A stretch of 64,000 bases of DNA from Climacium dendroides (Eukaryota; Streptophyta; Bryopsida; Hypnales; Climaciaceae): positions 4,666,001 through 4,730,000 of the forward strand of contig OX467085.1 of NCBI GenBank assembly GCA_950106755.1. The letters are read 5' to 3'. The translations under genes were made by a program, and so were the position numbers. This document shows, piece after piece, positions 1 to 13,042 of the stretch (positions are counted from its first letter, which is position 1; the number at the start of each line of letters is the position of its first letter). Under the pieces are notes generated by a model. It ran no database searches. It was not told the DNA's origin and was given only the letters and a program-made list of their open reading frames with translations.

Positions 1-83
1 TTCAATCATCTGGGCTCCAATAGAGTTGCAATGCATGACATGGCTATGGTTGTTCTATAGGGTGCTTTGGCCTAGGACTGCAG

Positions 84-158
84 CAATGGATCTTGAGGTC
101 TTCAAGAGAGAGCTACTAGTGCATTGTGGAGTTTATCTATCTCCGAAGCCAACAGGTG
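84..158 (+). other. Possible orphan internal exon
   Basis: A short, GC-richer stretch that could be an exon. It is preceded by an acceptor-like CCTAG near 75 and followed by a strong donor (ACAG|GTGAGT) at about 158/159. In one frame it reads AMDLEVFKRELLVHCGVYLS and then PKPTG without a stop. I do not recognise the protein family, and no neighbouring exon can be joined to it within the window. The gene may extend to the left. A chance open stretch beside a cryptic donor is also possible. Confidence 0.25.
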
Positions 159-1990
159 AGTATCTATTGCATGGTTTTAGCACAAGTGTTGAATTTGCTT
201 CTAGAGCTTGTATATGTACATTGCGAGTTGGTACCCTTGAAGCATTGTAGACTGTCAATCTTAGAATACTATTTCTTGTCAGCTCACTTGAATGGGTTCT
301 CTCTTGATTATTTTAATTTGAACCACAAGATGTCCATGCCAAATGCATTATAGCTTGAATCACAATATCTGTTGTCCAGAATCGAAGTGATGTTTCTTGA
401 GAGGACGTTGAAGTGAGGAAAAGTGCCCTCATTTAGTCTTGTTATTTCTCTTCTTCTTTGGATTCATTTCTACATTATACTAAGGGTGCTTTTTAAAAAA
501 AAAATTGTTTTGTAGTTCAGCATTGCTATTGGTCATGAGGGTAGAGTTACTACACTCATCACACTAATGCACTCTAATTTTGAGGGAAGCCTTTGGATAA
601 AGATGAAGGTACTTAGCTTTGTAGCCCACAGTCCAGATTTTTCATTCGTGATAAGTTTGGCGGTTGGTTGTGTTCAGGTGCTGTAGAGGTCAAAAAACAG
701 ATAAAATCCCAAATCATCACTTTAAAAAGTTCAAAATGCAAGGAGTTTTCAGAGGATCTGTCATTTGTATCACTTGTGAGACCTAACTGTGAATCCTTGT
801 CTACTTCGTAATGTAAAGGTGTGGTTTCAGAATGTTATGTGTTTTTGTGTGATGTTCAAGTAATGAAAATTAGGACTCTAAGGTACTCAGATCAGATTCA
901 GTTTCCCACTGAAACCTTAGAGCCTTAAAACCTTGGACTGGTATAGATACGAGATTTCAAATGGCTCTCAACATGATGTGGTTCTTAGTTGAGCGTCCTA
1001 TTTTGAAACCTCAACACTCCATCTCCATAGGGTCATCTTGAACTATTCTATTTCATACTTGAGAAAAGGTGTGCTCTGTGTTTGGATAAATGAGTATAGT
1101 GTGTGTGGTTCCAATTTCATCGTCTCACAATTGCCGTCCAAGTGCCACAATGCTAATTGGAATTTAGTTTATCTGTGCATCATTTCTTTTGTGTGGGACA
1201 CCTTGCAGAACATTGCTAACCTAGGTCTAAAATTGTTTATCATTTCAAGGTTGTGGTCATTGTGTGTGTAGCTATGAGGCAAGAGAAGACGATATGTTGA
1301 GCAATGAAAACTTGTTTGTTCGATGAAATCACACAAATGCATCAGTTTAGGTGTTGGTTCGATCATCACAATAACTCTATTTGGTAGAAATCCCGCTCCC
1401 ACAATCAATCGATGTGGATGTCAGTGTATTACATGTTACTTTTGAATCAATTGTCAGCATGTCATGAACTAGGTATACATCATGCTTGTTGTATGTCCTT
1501 AATATTAATGAAAACTAGGTCTAGGGTATGGCTCACGAAGCATGGATCTATCATAAACATCTTCTTTAGGATAGAATAATGCTGGAAAGTTGCATTTGGA
1601 CTTTCAAATCATGTATGGAGATGTAGCATGCCAATGGAAATGGGGTGGAGGTGGGGTGGGGTGATTAGTCAACTAGATGTGGAAATGAATGGGCAATATA
1701 CTTCTCTAGTTGTCCATTGTGTAAGGTATTAGGGTAATGCTTTTTTGAGTTTAGGGGTGTGCTAGCTAGCTTCCGATATCTTTCCATGGTAATATTGTGC
1801 ATACTATATTCAAATGTTTTGTCATCAAATTCACTACAAGAAACAAAACAAGGCTAAAAGTAAGAAATACCCTACAAACCATGTGAATTGTTCCATTTTA
1901 GGTTTCAAGTAGCACCTCGTCTCTAACGGAGGAAGCCTCATTGCAAACAATGTATGATTCTGATGGGGATAACATAAAATTGATGTAAAA
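159..1990. other. Unassigned AT-rich DNA
   Basis: No coding family, tandem repeat or element end is recognisable here. All reading frames are short, and none carries a motif I know. Confidence 0.5.
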
Positions 1991-2009
1991 TAATTCCCTA
2001 ACTCTTGGT

Positions 2010-3950
2010 GCATTGGGGTACACCATCACATTGGTATACCACAAACTACAAATTTTGGCATTGGTACACTTGGGTACATTGGGTTTAGCAGTACACCACA
2101 GTATACCCTAGCAATAATTTTTAGGACAAGCAATATGGTACAGTGAAATAGTGGTACATTGAGGTACACCAAAACAGTAGGACACCGAAATAGTGGTATA
2201 CTAAATTGTGACACACCATAATAGTAATACACTAAGGTATACCACAATACTCTAAATTAGTGGTACACCATGGTATACTGAATTGCGGTACATCAAAATA
2301 GTGGTACACCATGGTGTACTGAATTGTGGTACATCAAAATAGTGGTACACCAAAATAGTGGCACACCATAATAGTAGTATATTAAGGTGCACAAAGGTAT
2401 ACTGAGATACACCAAAACAATGGCACACCAAAATAGTGGTAGATTGTGGTACACACTATAATACACTAAAATAGTAATATACTGAATTGTGGCACACCGA
2501 AATAGTGGCACACCAGGGTACACCAAAATTGTGACATACCATAATAGTGGTACACCAAGGTACATTGAGGTACACGAAAATAGTGGCACACCATGGTATA
2601 TTGTGGTACACCAAACTATGGCACACCAAAATACTGGCACACCACTAACACTAGGGTACACCAAAACTATGACATACCATAAGAATGGTATACTAAGGTA
2701 TACCAAAATAGTGGCACACCACGGTATATAGAAATAGTGGCACACACAAATAGTGGCACACCAAATTGTGATACATCCAAATAGTAATACATCATGATAT
2801 GTAGAAATAGTAGTACACCAAATTGTGGTACACCAAAACGATGGCACATCAAAATAGTGGTACACTAAGATACACCATGGTACACCAAAATAGTGGTACA
2901 CCATGGTACATTGCGATACACCACGGCACACCAGAATAGTGGCACACCATGGTACACTGAAGTAGTAGCATACCAAGGTACACTAAAACTGTGGCATACC
3001 AGGGTACACCAGGGTACACCGAAACCATGACACACCATAACAGTGGTACACCAAGGTACATTGCAATACACCTAAATAGTGGCACTCCACAGTACATAGA
3101 AATAGTAGCACACCAAATTGTGATGCATCGAAATAGTGGCACATTATGATATGTAGAAATAGTGGTACACCAAAACAATGGCACACCAAAATAGTGGTAC
3201 ACTAAGGTACACCATGTTACACCAAAATAGTGGCACACTATGGTACATTGCAATACACCACGGCACACCATAGTACATAAAAGTACACTAAAATTGTGGC
3301 ACAACATAGTACACCGTGGTACACTAAAATTGTGGCACAACATGGTACACCGTGGTACACTGAAATAGTGGCACACCAGGGTACACCAAAACTATGACAC
3401 ACCATAATAGTGGTACACAAAGGTACACTACAATACACTAAAATAGTGGCACTCCACAGTACATAGAAATAGTGACACACCAAACTGTGATACATCGAAA
3501 TATTGGCACATGGGGCTGTGGTACATTGAAATAGCAGCACACCAAAATAGTGGTACATCAAACTGTGGTACACTAAAATAGTGGCATACCATAATAGTGG
3601 TACATTGAGGTACACCATGGTACATCAAAACAGTGGCACACGGCAGTACATTAAAAGAGTGGCACACCATGGTACAGTGCAGTACACCACGGCATATTGG
3701 AATAGTGGCACACCATGATACATCAAGGTACACTGAAATTATGGCACATCATAATAGTGGTATACCAAGGTACATCGCAGCACACCAAAATAGTGGCACA
3801 TCATAATACATACTGTGGTATGATGTCATAGTGGTACATCAAAATAGTGGCATACCAAGGTACACTAAACTGTGGTACACTAAAATAGGGATACACCGAG
3901 GTACACCAAAATAGTGGTATACTAAGGTACACCACGGTAAATCTGAGCAA
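2010..3950. repeat. Degenerate minisatellite with ~367-bp higher-order period
   Basis: About 1.9 kb is built from variants of two short modules, roughly AAAATAGTGGCACACC and ATGGTACACC, alternating with a basic period near 26 bp. A higher-order unit is visible. The marker GAAATAG following a CATA/TATA motif recurs at 2731, 3099 and 3466, giving spacings of 368 and 367 bp. The array is bounded by ordinary AT-rich DNA on both sides. Long reading frames exist on the minus strand (227, 175 and 126 codons, rich in Tyr, Cys, Val, Pro, Trp) only because the repeat consensus has few stops. They shift frame between units and are not judged to be genes. Confidence 0.9.
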
Positions 3951-4079
3951 AATTTTTTAGAAGGGCAGCATGGTACATCAAAATAGTGATGTACCAAAAC
4001 AAGGGTCAATTATTCAAGAGTCTATTTGTGAATGAAGACATAAATATTGTAAACCCAACAATTTTGTGAATGAAGAGGT

Positions 4080-5290
4080 AAATGATGTAGAAGATTTAGT
4101 ACATTGTAACTAATGCTCAACAAGCTCATTAGTTAAGTAATTCCAATATAGAAAATATTCTACAATTTTTAACTAGAGGGGGGAAGGGAACTCTTTAGAA
4201 CAATTATATATTTTCTATACAATATGAGATACCTAAATACAAAGTTGTAGGACCATAGGATACTTTTAGAATTTTGTATAATGTTTTTATTGCTTTTACT
4301 CCCAATCTAAAAAAACAAGAGAGATTTGAGTGGACATGTCCAAATTTATATGTTAGGGTGTTTTTTAAGGGTTCTTTGCAAGTATTGGGAATTTAGGTGG
4401 TCAATTTTTGGATACAAAACGCAAGTAATTTCAGAAATTGGCATGATTATAATTAATGCAACTAATATCAGTTATGAGCATTAGTCATATTAGTTACAAC
4501 CTAGAAAACTTGCCACAAATTTTGCATAGGCAAGTGAAACTTTCTTAAAATTTGCATATATGTTTTATATTATGTAAGACACCTATTTGCCTATTTGTGG
4601 AAGTTTTCAACAATTATAGGATTTTTTGCTATTTTTTGATTGTTTTAATTTCCAACCCAAAAAACAATACAAATTCAAGTTGGCATGTGCTAAATTTTGT
4701 GTTGCAATGCTTGTTTAGGATTCATTGCCTCTATGAGGAAGTTTAAGGGATAATTAGGAAATAAAAAAGGCAAGCAATTTGGGAAATTAACTCTATTGAC
4801 TAATGTGACTAAATGGCTCTATCCATTAGGGGCCTTAGTCATCTTAGTCACAATTTGCTACAACTTTTGCATGGATGAGTGAAATTTTTCCAAAATCTAT
4901 GTTTATGTTTTATATTATGAAGATACATATTTCCAATTTGTAGGACCATTGGACACTTTTTGAATTTTCTACAATTTTTGGTCTCAATTCCTAAACAAAT
5001 GAAACTGGAGTTGAGTTTTCCAATTTCAAAAGATAGTTTGTTTTTTTGGAATCTATTTCAATATTTTAGTTTGTCTTAGGCATTTTTTTGAATGAAGAGG
5101 TAGAATTGTAGAAGAAGATTTTGTACATTGTGACTCACGTGACATATGCTTGGAATGGGCATTAGTCCAATAGTCACAATCTATAAAATCTTCCACAATT
5201 CTCTAGTGGAGGAATGAAATTTTTTGTGATTAGTAGATTTTTGTATACTATGTATTTTATCTAGGTGTAATTTTATGTGAGAGGTTTAAC
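4080..5290 (+). repeat. Family E: ~345-bp tandem repeat, about 3.5 units
   Basis: Diverged tandem units are anchored by the motif TATGaGATACct and its variants at about 4224, 4572, 4916 and 5258, a spacing of 342-348 bp. Each unit also carries a 'gcattagtc..tagtcacaa' segment followed by a 'ccacaatt...' segment. The same sequence is found inverted at about 45,360-45,960. No coding capacity is seen. It behaves like an old satellite or an internally repeated transposon remnant. Confidence 0.7.
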
Positions 5291-8200
5291 AGTTATAAAA
5301 GATTTGTTATTTCTTCTGTATATCTCATATCTTTGTCCACAACTTACCATTTTCTTTTAAAAACCTAAATCACATTTTTATTTATTTTTAATTTAAAATT
5401 TGGAAAAAAGGTCCAACACCATTCAAACTTCCTATAGTAAAAAACTCACTTTTGCATTTTGTAAATCAATAATTGATTCCTAGCCAAAATCAAGCTTAAA
5501 ACTTCTTCCTTCCATTTCTTTCAATACAAGTTCATTCTAATTCTTTCCAAATTCTACTAAGTCTCACAATTGGCCAAAATGACACTCAAAGAATGTTGAA
5601 CAAGCTTGACATCCTTACAACACTTTCTTCTTCAAATTTTCTGATTTCACTAGAAGACCTCCCAATTAAACCACTCCACAAAACAAAACAAAAACAAAAA
5701 ACCCTTCTTTCAAAAAAGAAAGCATAAATTTTATATCCACTTTTTCAATTCATCTCTCTCCATATGAAATTCATTACACTAGTGATTGACAATATTAATG
5801 GCTTCTTTTTTTTGACAACATATTTTTGATGATTAAGATAGAATGTACAAACAACGGCTTGTATATTTAGCAAGTATTTTAAGTTCAAAAAAGAATCTTT
5901 AGTAATACATAGAATCTAATGACATAAATCATTAAATCCTTATAACAATAAAGAAAAGATAATTATATTCCATGGTAGTTTTAATTGTGGTTCCCATTAC
6001 TTATTTGAGAATCCAAGGAAGCCGTTTTGTAATTGTAAATACCAACAAGTACCCATACAATTGAGCACAACATATTAGTAAGTTATGACTTGGACCATAT
6101 GACACCAAAATCTAAAAGGGACTTTCATTAATCAATTTAGAAGAGAGAAGTAGTATTAACCAAACAACAATTAAAACTACTAAAAATCCTTAAATAATTT
6201 TTATGAAATGGAATCAAAAATTACTATATTGAGCATAATTCAAATATAATATAAGAATAGTATTTAACCTTTGAGTATACAAATTTTGTACTAGACTTCT
6301 ATAGATATTTTATAAAATAAACTTCTAACAATTACAATCATGGCATAAGAAAGTTTGGACTTAAAAGGAAATGAATTTTAATCCTTATGTGAAATATGCA
6401 AGGATCATATTTTGTAGTGAGTTGAAAGCTCCAAGGTTGGTAAGGTATACATGTACTAGGACTTCGAGAAATCCATGACTAGAAAAAATAGCCCTATTTG
6501 GGGGAAAATTATAGCCACACAATTGTAGAAAAGAGCAAACTTCAATAAAATGATTATTTTTCATTAAAAAAAAAAACTATTCTTGCAAACACTAATTTCA
6601 CTTGGTACTATTTCATAATGCTAATTTCACATGACTTTGATCCTTGCTTTGACCACCATTTTGGAAAATATTTAGAGTATGTAATTTGAATGAAAAAAAA
6701 TTGTAGTAAATAATTGAGTTGGAAATCTAAGAAAAAATTTGACCAAAAAAAAATTAATTTCCCTAGGGTACGCTTCTTCAAAAAAATTGTTCAATAGAAA
6801 TAAATCCAAGTTTGAAAAAATAAATAAATGGTTAATAATTCTAAAATAATATTGATATACAATAGCTTCAAAGGTAAGATTATTCTAGTAAGTAAACAAA
6901 AGCTACAATACATTTTGAAAAATTGAGAAATTTACATTCACTCATAAATTCTACAAGTCATTTTTCAAGAAAATACTAAAATTGCCTAGTAAACAACATT
7001 GTTCATAATTTCTCATTACTAGTCTAAATAGAATGAATCAAAGCTTTACATGGAGACATAAATATATGATTTTATAAAAGAAATTTGTTGTATGTCACAT
7101 TAGTGTAGAGTTGTTTGTGGTATTGCTTTTATTCCCAAGCACAAATTCGAATAAACTTTATATTCTCCAAAAACTAATCATTTTTACTACTAATGAGATA
7201 GTTTCAAAAAACTTTATTAGAAATCGATGTTATATGTGCTTGACCAAAATCCATTTAGGACACCAAGGAGAAATGAGTTCCTTGAAGGCTAAACCAATGC
7301 AAATGCATAATTATCTACAAAATAAATATAGGTCCTCCTTCCCATAGTAAAAGTCATATTTTTATGTTAATATTGAATATTATTAGAATGCCAAATTTCA
7401 AGCTATTAGTTGTTCCACCACGTAATAGGGTGTTTAGAATACATGCCATAAAATTTAAAAATATTCAAAACTACAATTCAATTACACATTATTATTTCTT
7501 ATCATCTATCTTGGCATAAATAAAATGGCTTCTAGCATTATTGATTTAGATATTCATTTTTTCAACAATGCAGTTAGTTTTCATAGTCTACACCTTGAAA
7601 GTTCAACAAAAGCTTAGGAATTGGAATTCCTAAAACATCCAAAGATTTTTTTAAATAGTTTTTGTTGCAAAACAAAGAGAAGTGTGATGTGAGTTGCAAA
7701 AAGTAAAGAACTAACAAATTCTAATATTTTCCACATCTAAACAAATTGAAACAACAAAATTCAAAAATTTCAACAAAATAAAAACAAAACCTATTTGACC
7801 TTCTACTGTGTTATTATTTTCATATCCACTACATTAAGTGTAATTTTCTTGAGATTGTAGCTCAAGTTCTAAGCACTAATTTAAAGTTCATTTATAATTT
7901 TTTTAAACTAGTCACTATTTTTTCATTTTCGAAACTTCTAAAAAATAAACAACAAATGCATCAAAGCAAATCATAATGTCTTCACTTTAATCAAGAATTA
8001 AATAAAAAGACTTTTGGTGATATTTGCTTAGGGTTTTATCTAATCATCAGTGCATTTAGTTTTCATACCCCATGCTACAAAAATTCAACTATTGTTTTAA
8101 GTTTGAGTTGTTAAATAAATCAAAACCTTTTTTTTATTTTTAATAATAATTGGAAAAAGCCCAAATTCATCACAATCCACTAACTTCTAAAAGGGGTTTA

Positions 8201-8780
8201 ATAAATTAAACACCCCACATTAATTCAAAACCAAAGCCTAATTATCTAATCTTGGTTTGATAAATTAAAGATAGGGCCTTAATTAAAGCATTTGAAAGTC
8301 CTCTAGAACATTCTTGAAGACCTTGGTGAGATTGATTTCATCTAATAATCAATGCATATAGTTTTCATAAAGCCATAAGGTGAAACACATTTGTAGCTAG
8401 ATTCATAAACATATTCACCCCTCTGGCTCAAAGCAATTGTAGTGAAGATTATCCTATACCTGTACAGTGGCAAATCAAGAATCGCTTACCCAATTCTAGA
8501 AATTTTGACATTAAAAGTAATAACAAATTTGAATCCAATCTTCGAAACTATTAAACTAATTAAAAAACTGTAAGATCAACTCAATGCACAACACTTTGGG
8601 ATTAGGGAACAATCATTTCAACTTGATTGTGGATCCAATATCAAATCCATAACTTGACAATTGATGTTGTATCAATATGACGAAATCCATTGAGAACTTG
8701 ACGCACTAAAACTCAAAAAGAAACTAAAGATGAAAGCAAGAAAAATCACATTTTCAAGATTCAAACCCTAAACCTTTCTA
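5291..8780. other. AT-rich DNA, nothing recognised
   Basis: Long AT-rich stretch with many A or T runs. No gene, RNA gene or element terminus could be identified. The longest reading frame (around 7111-7347, plus) has no recognisable features. Confidence 0.5.
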
Positions 8781-9070
8781 GGGGTTTAAGACCCTCCTAT
8801 TTAAGTACTTTTTCCATGTACCCATACAAGAAGGGGAAGAAATGGTGGCCTTGCCCCATACCCGGCCATTAACCATATCCTTCCGATTCAAAACAAGCTC
8901 ACTGCCGTAGCGTGGGAGGGCCGTAGCCTTTCACTAGCTTTGCCTGCTTGTATGGTAAGCACAAAAAAAGGAGGTGATCACCAACATAGGGGAGTGCACC
9001 CCCATGTCAAGTCGGGGCAAGCCCACACACCCTCCTTTCTCCACATGAATACAAAGCCCCCAAAACTAAA
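8780..9070. other. GC-elevated island of unknown origin
   Basis: A ~290-bp patch visibly richer in G and C than both flanks, with segments such as GCCGTAGCGTGGGAGGGCCG. It has no open reading frame of note. It may be part of a decayed LTR or a captured fragment, but I see no matching terminal repeat. Confidence 0.35.
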
Positions 9071-10190
9071 AAAACTCTACTCACCCATCAAGCTCTTCTT
9101 TGCCTAACTGTAAATTGTGACACAAACATCACCATATTAGGCATATTTATCTCCTAATTTATCTTAGCCCTTAATCCTAAACCCAATAGCAAACATTCAT
9201 ATGATAATTCTACTCACAATAAATGCTAGCTCTCTAACTTGAAAGATGCATTGGCAGGGGTATCCTAAGTGTAACTAGAATGACCCAAATAAATGTGAAG
9301 GGCTAGAACTCAACCCTCAAATCCCTCATATGTCTACCTTAATCCTAAATCCTCTAATGTGATTCAATTGCCTACAAGCCAATCATTAAACATGACATTA
9401 CAAATTTATCTTTGAATGTAAACTATTGAAAGACATAAGTATACCTCGCTAGAAAAAAGTCAGGTCAACAATGTCAAGTCCATTTGTAGCAGCAACAACA
9501 AACAATCCTATATTAGGGTTAATTCTACAACCACAATTGTGACTTGCTTCTTCTTTACACTTCAACTAAGAAAGACTCATGTAAACATGTTGTAGAAGCT
9601 TTAATTAGATTCTAGCCTTCCACAAGTATTCCAAAAAATTAGGGCATACCTGCAAAGAGAGTCACATTGCACAACTCAAGGCCAAAAAACAATTCACTCC
9701 AAGCATGAGCACAAATTGTAACATAACAGATGATCTTGTCTTCACAAAAGCATTTCACAAAGGGTTTAGGGTGAAGACTTACACTTGAAGCTCTGTACAA
9801 TCTAGTCCACTTCTCAATAGATATAATATGTCCATGACATCGCTGGAGGAAGATCTTGTGTTATTCTTCCAAGATACTTTCTGATATCACAACCCCTGGT
9901 ATTGTAATAGAAAAGATTTGCAAGCCTGTAATGTGCACCGAGCATTTGGTAGCAAACAAAAATACAAGGGGAGTTAGAGAAATTGCAATATCGAAGGTTC
10001 CCATTGACCTGGGAAAGATTCCTTGTATCCAATGAAGATTCTCTCTACCTTGGGGAAGGTGCCCTGTAACCCAAGCCTGACCCAGCAGAGTTGTCGAATA
10101 TAAATCAATAAGCTTTCAGTCTATATATCTGCACGTATTCATAAATATACGGGTTTTTTTAATACAAAAATATTTCTTGGTTTGCCCAAA
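9071..10190. other. Unassigned spacer
   Basis: Mixed-composition DNA without recognisable coding sequence. The only reading frame of note (about 9814-10032, minus) matches no family known to me. Confidence 0.4.
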
Positions 10191-10700
10191 GACTGTCCGT
10201 CTGGCTTAGGGTTTGGCACCACGATCATTCTCTCTCCAGCTTCTGCCCGTCAACTATTTCTTTGGGGGATAAATCCGATTGAAAGAATTTGGGTTTCCAA
10301 TTCTGAGTTTCTTGGTGGAGTCGATGTCAAGCTCCTCAACGGGAATTTCCCGACATAGTAGTCACAATTGGAGAAGCAACTGGTCGCCGGAGCTAGAAAT
10401 CAGAAGCTGTGAAGCTTGGGGGAGAGCTGAGCTTCAAGAAAGAGGAGGGCTGCTGTTGTTTTGAAGTTCAAATCTCAGAGGTTTGTTCACATGATCAGTC
10501 CTGGATTCAAATTTTCATCAGTCATGGCTTGTTAGAGGGAGTGGTGACTGGAATGGCACTGCAGTTCCGATTGTGCTCATGTGTATACACATTCCGCTTT
10601 CAATTCCATCTTGCAATGCTCAATTCCTCTTGTCATTCGACTGCTGCTTCAATTTAGTTACGTGGTCTCGTTTTTGGCATGCAATAGAACTGCAGATGGA
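10190..10700 (+). other. Leader/promoter-like GC-elevated segment
   Basis: This segment marks the left edge of a GC-richer block that continues to about 16.3 kb. It contains pyrimidine-rich leader-like sequence (CATTCTCTCTCCAGCTTCTG), an ATG at 10,324 opening a 46-codon frame (MSSSSTGISRHSSHNW...), and a donor-like AGAG|GTTTGT near 10,481. It resembles a plant 5' leader exon plus first intron on the plus strand, but I cannot identify a downstream coding exon. It may be another captured fragment. Confidence 0.3.
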
Positions 10701-10839
10701 ACTTGTTTCGATCTCTTGATACCAACAAGTTGCGAAGCTGAAGCATCATAATTCAACCTTGGCTGTGCGAGGTACATAATAACTAGTCTTCAACACAATA
10801 ATAGTAAAAATTAATCCAAATTAAAAAAAACTCTTGGGA

Positions 10840-12543
10840 ATCCCCTACTTCAGTGCCAGAGCCAAAGCAAACATTCAGAATTGAAAGCCCAGAGTGACAT
10901 AAACCTTCTCCTAAAATCTGCAAAAGATCAAATGTAAAACATTTAATTACTACAAACCATTTGGAAGACGTGGAGTGTAAAACAACCATGTCAAAAGATC
11001 CTCGCCCTCAAAATCCTAGAGATGCTTGGTCAGAAGGATTGTAAAAACAAGAGCAAAACAGTAAGTAGGTACTACAAGATAAGGAACACTAGTTAAATTG
11101 TAGTCTACATTCCTTTGAAGATCATGAAGATCATGTAAGGAGCATACCCTGATTGAAAGGATCGAGCCAAACACCCGACATTCAAGCCACCCCTTTGACA
11201 TCTTCACTTCGCAGAGGCCGTAGAAAAATGCATGTATGCTCCCCAATAATTTCAATCTGAAAATGACCACAGAGAATCAATAAGAAAAATTTATGTCTTC
11301 AAGAGGTTCACACAACAAAATTATGCATGAAAGACCGACATATAATGCACTATGAGGATTGACCTTTTTTCTTACCTCAGTCACAAACCAGGTCCAAATC
11401 AGGATTTCAATACACACGTTCGTTAAAAACAGAGAGCACAAGATCATTCAAAACAAGATCGAGATTCCTATCCAGATGTATAGACAAATCGACTGGAGTA
11501 AATTTTAAACAAAACGAAAGTGAAACAAACCAATGAAGACACTTCCAAAGATCCGCTCTTGTTGCCTAGATGAAACGGAGTCGGAATGGATACGCTACTT
11601 GAAGTAGTCTTGTCCAGCTATACGGGAAATATCACTAAAAAAAATTGGGTAACCTGAACTTACAAGAGTTTGCCGTACATAAATTGGAACAAACTTGCAT
11701 TTTTGACAGAAATTGAAGAGTGAGTGGGTGACCCCAAAAGAAACTCCTAGGTAATGAAGTTTCTCAAGTTTCCTCTCGTTCACAGGTGTCAGGATTGACG
11801 AAAGATATTCTCGAGGCTTCACGGTCTCTTCCATAAGCGAGACCTTCACAGCAAATAAGAGACATACAAAAATAAGATTCCTCTCTCCATCGTCAAGATC
11901 AACGAAAAGAAAGAAAGGAAATTTCCACTACTTCTGCAGATAGAAATACCCATGCACAACTCAGTTGCAGCCTCGGTAAGTAATTTTTCTGATCCCTTTG
12001 GTTCGGAGAATCGTCCTCAACCTCTGTCAAATCTGCCAATTGTCCTTCATAGTATCTGCAGGAATCAAATTAAGTCAGAAACTGCTTAAGAATAGTGCTT
12101 GAAGCACATAAAAAATCATCTTGCAGGATACAGATTCACAAAAATGGAAATATCAGAACAGTTTCATGCAGACCTGGCAAGAAGATCGACAGCATGAGAT
12201 TCGTAATTAGCCTGCAACGATCAAAGAAGAGGGAAACTCAGCAGCCAAGTAAAAAAACTGATGCACTATTAACTTCTACTACTCAAGAAAAATCGCTCAA
12301 GATGAACATCATATCCTTAATTATATCAATCTAACCAAAAAACGTCATGTCTATAGTTAAATTTACCCTGACTAAACTGGGATGTATAGCAATTCAAACG
12401 ATACGTGCACCAGATAGACTAGGGAACTCTGCATCTTGAAATTGCTGTGAGATGGTCCAAGGTATCATATCTCCATTGGGTAGATTCCCTTCACTTAAAC
12501 TCCCCAGGGCTCATTGTTTTGAAATTTCTCCCTCCAAGCATAC
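10840..12543 (-). pseudogene. NAT10/Kre33-type RNA cytidine acetyltransferase pseudogene (fragment)
   Basis: Minus-strand exons with GT-AG borders rebuild part of the NAT10/Kre33/TmcA family, which makes N4-acetylcytidine in rRNA and tRNA. Exons are 12543-12367, 12211-12174, 12055-11950, 11843-11664, 11256-11148 and probably 10917-about 10840. Diagnostic stretches are VCLEGEIS, IPWTISQQFQDAEFPSLSGA, the GNAT part ESHAVDLLARYYEGQLADL, KLEKLHYLGVSFGVT with KFVPIYVRQT, and GEHTCIFLRPL. Intron phases agree across all joins through 11,148. The copy is dead: in-frame TGA codons lie at 12,513-12,511, at 12,396-12,394 (where the family has Arg, so CGA to TGA is likely) and at 11,184-11,182. The N-terminal helicase part and the C-terminal tail are absent. 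Retained introns show a DNA-level duplication, not a retrocopy. The last exon is the least certain. Confidence 0.85.
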
Positions 12544-13042
12544 CTGTACGAGATACACGGCAATCACAAAATTACAAACCGCCTTTTGAACGCAAACATG
12601 CCAGCCAGCATCCCAAAACAATTCATTGTGAAGAGAAAACTGCATGTGCTCCAATCCACAACAAAACCTCGCTCGCTCATGGAGGAATTGATCGAAAAAG
12701 CAATCCATAAATGATCACACTCTGAACCTTAATAATATTCTCTTGTTTCATAGAATGAACTTGTCATGCTTCAACTCAGAGTTCAAATACCGTATTCAGT
12801 TTGAGCTACCTATTCCACATAAAGCAGATGCAGTCATTCTGTATGAGCAACTGCACTTCCAAAAATGTAGCTAAATTGCATCCAACACTAAGACTGTCTC
12901 CTTCACATAATACATTGATATACAACGGTGCACTTGCAGCAGCATAAGAATCATTGACTCAAAGTGTCTATTCTACTCTGTTCCATCTCGTAACATCCAA
13001 GAATGATTAGCATCGTTGTACTGAAACACATGATTATGGTAT
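12544..13042. other. Spacer between NAT10-like and FHY1-like fragments
   Basis: About 500 bp separate the two gene fragments. No additional exon could be matched. An open minus-strand frame leads up to the acceptor at 12,544 but shows no NAT10-family sequence. Confidence 0.4.

Noticed and set aside
2293..3733. Long minus-strand frames of Tyr/Cys/Val/Pro/Trp-rich repeats
   Set aside because: They follow directly from a stop-poor tandem repeat, shift frame between ~367-bp units, overlap each other in different frames, and resemble no protein family.
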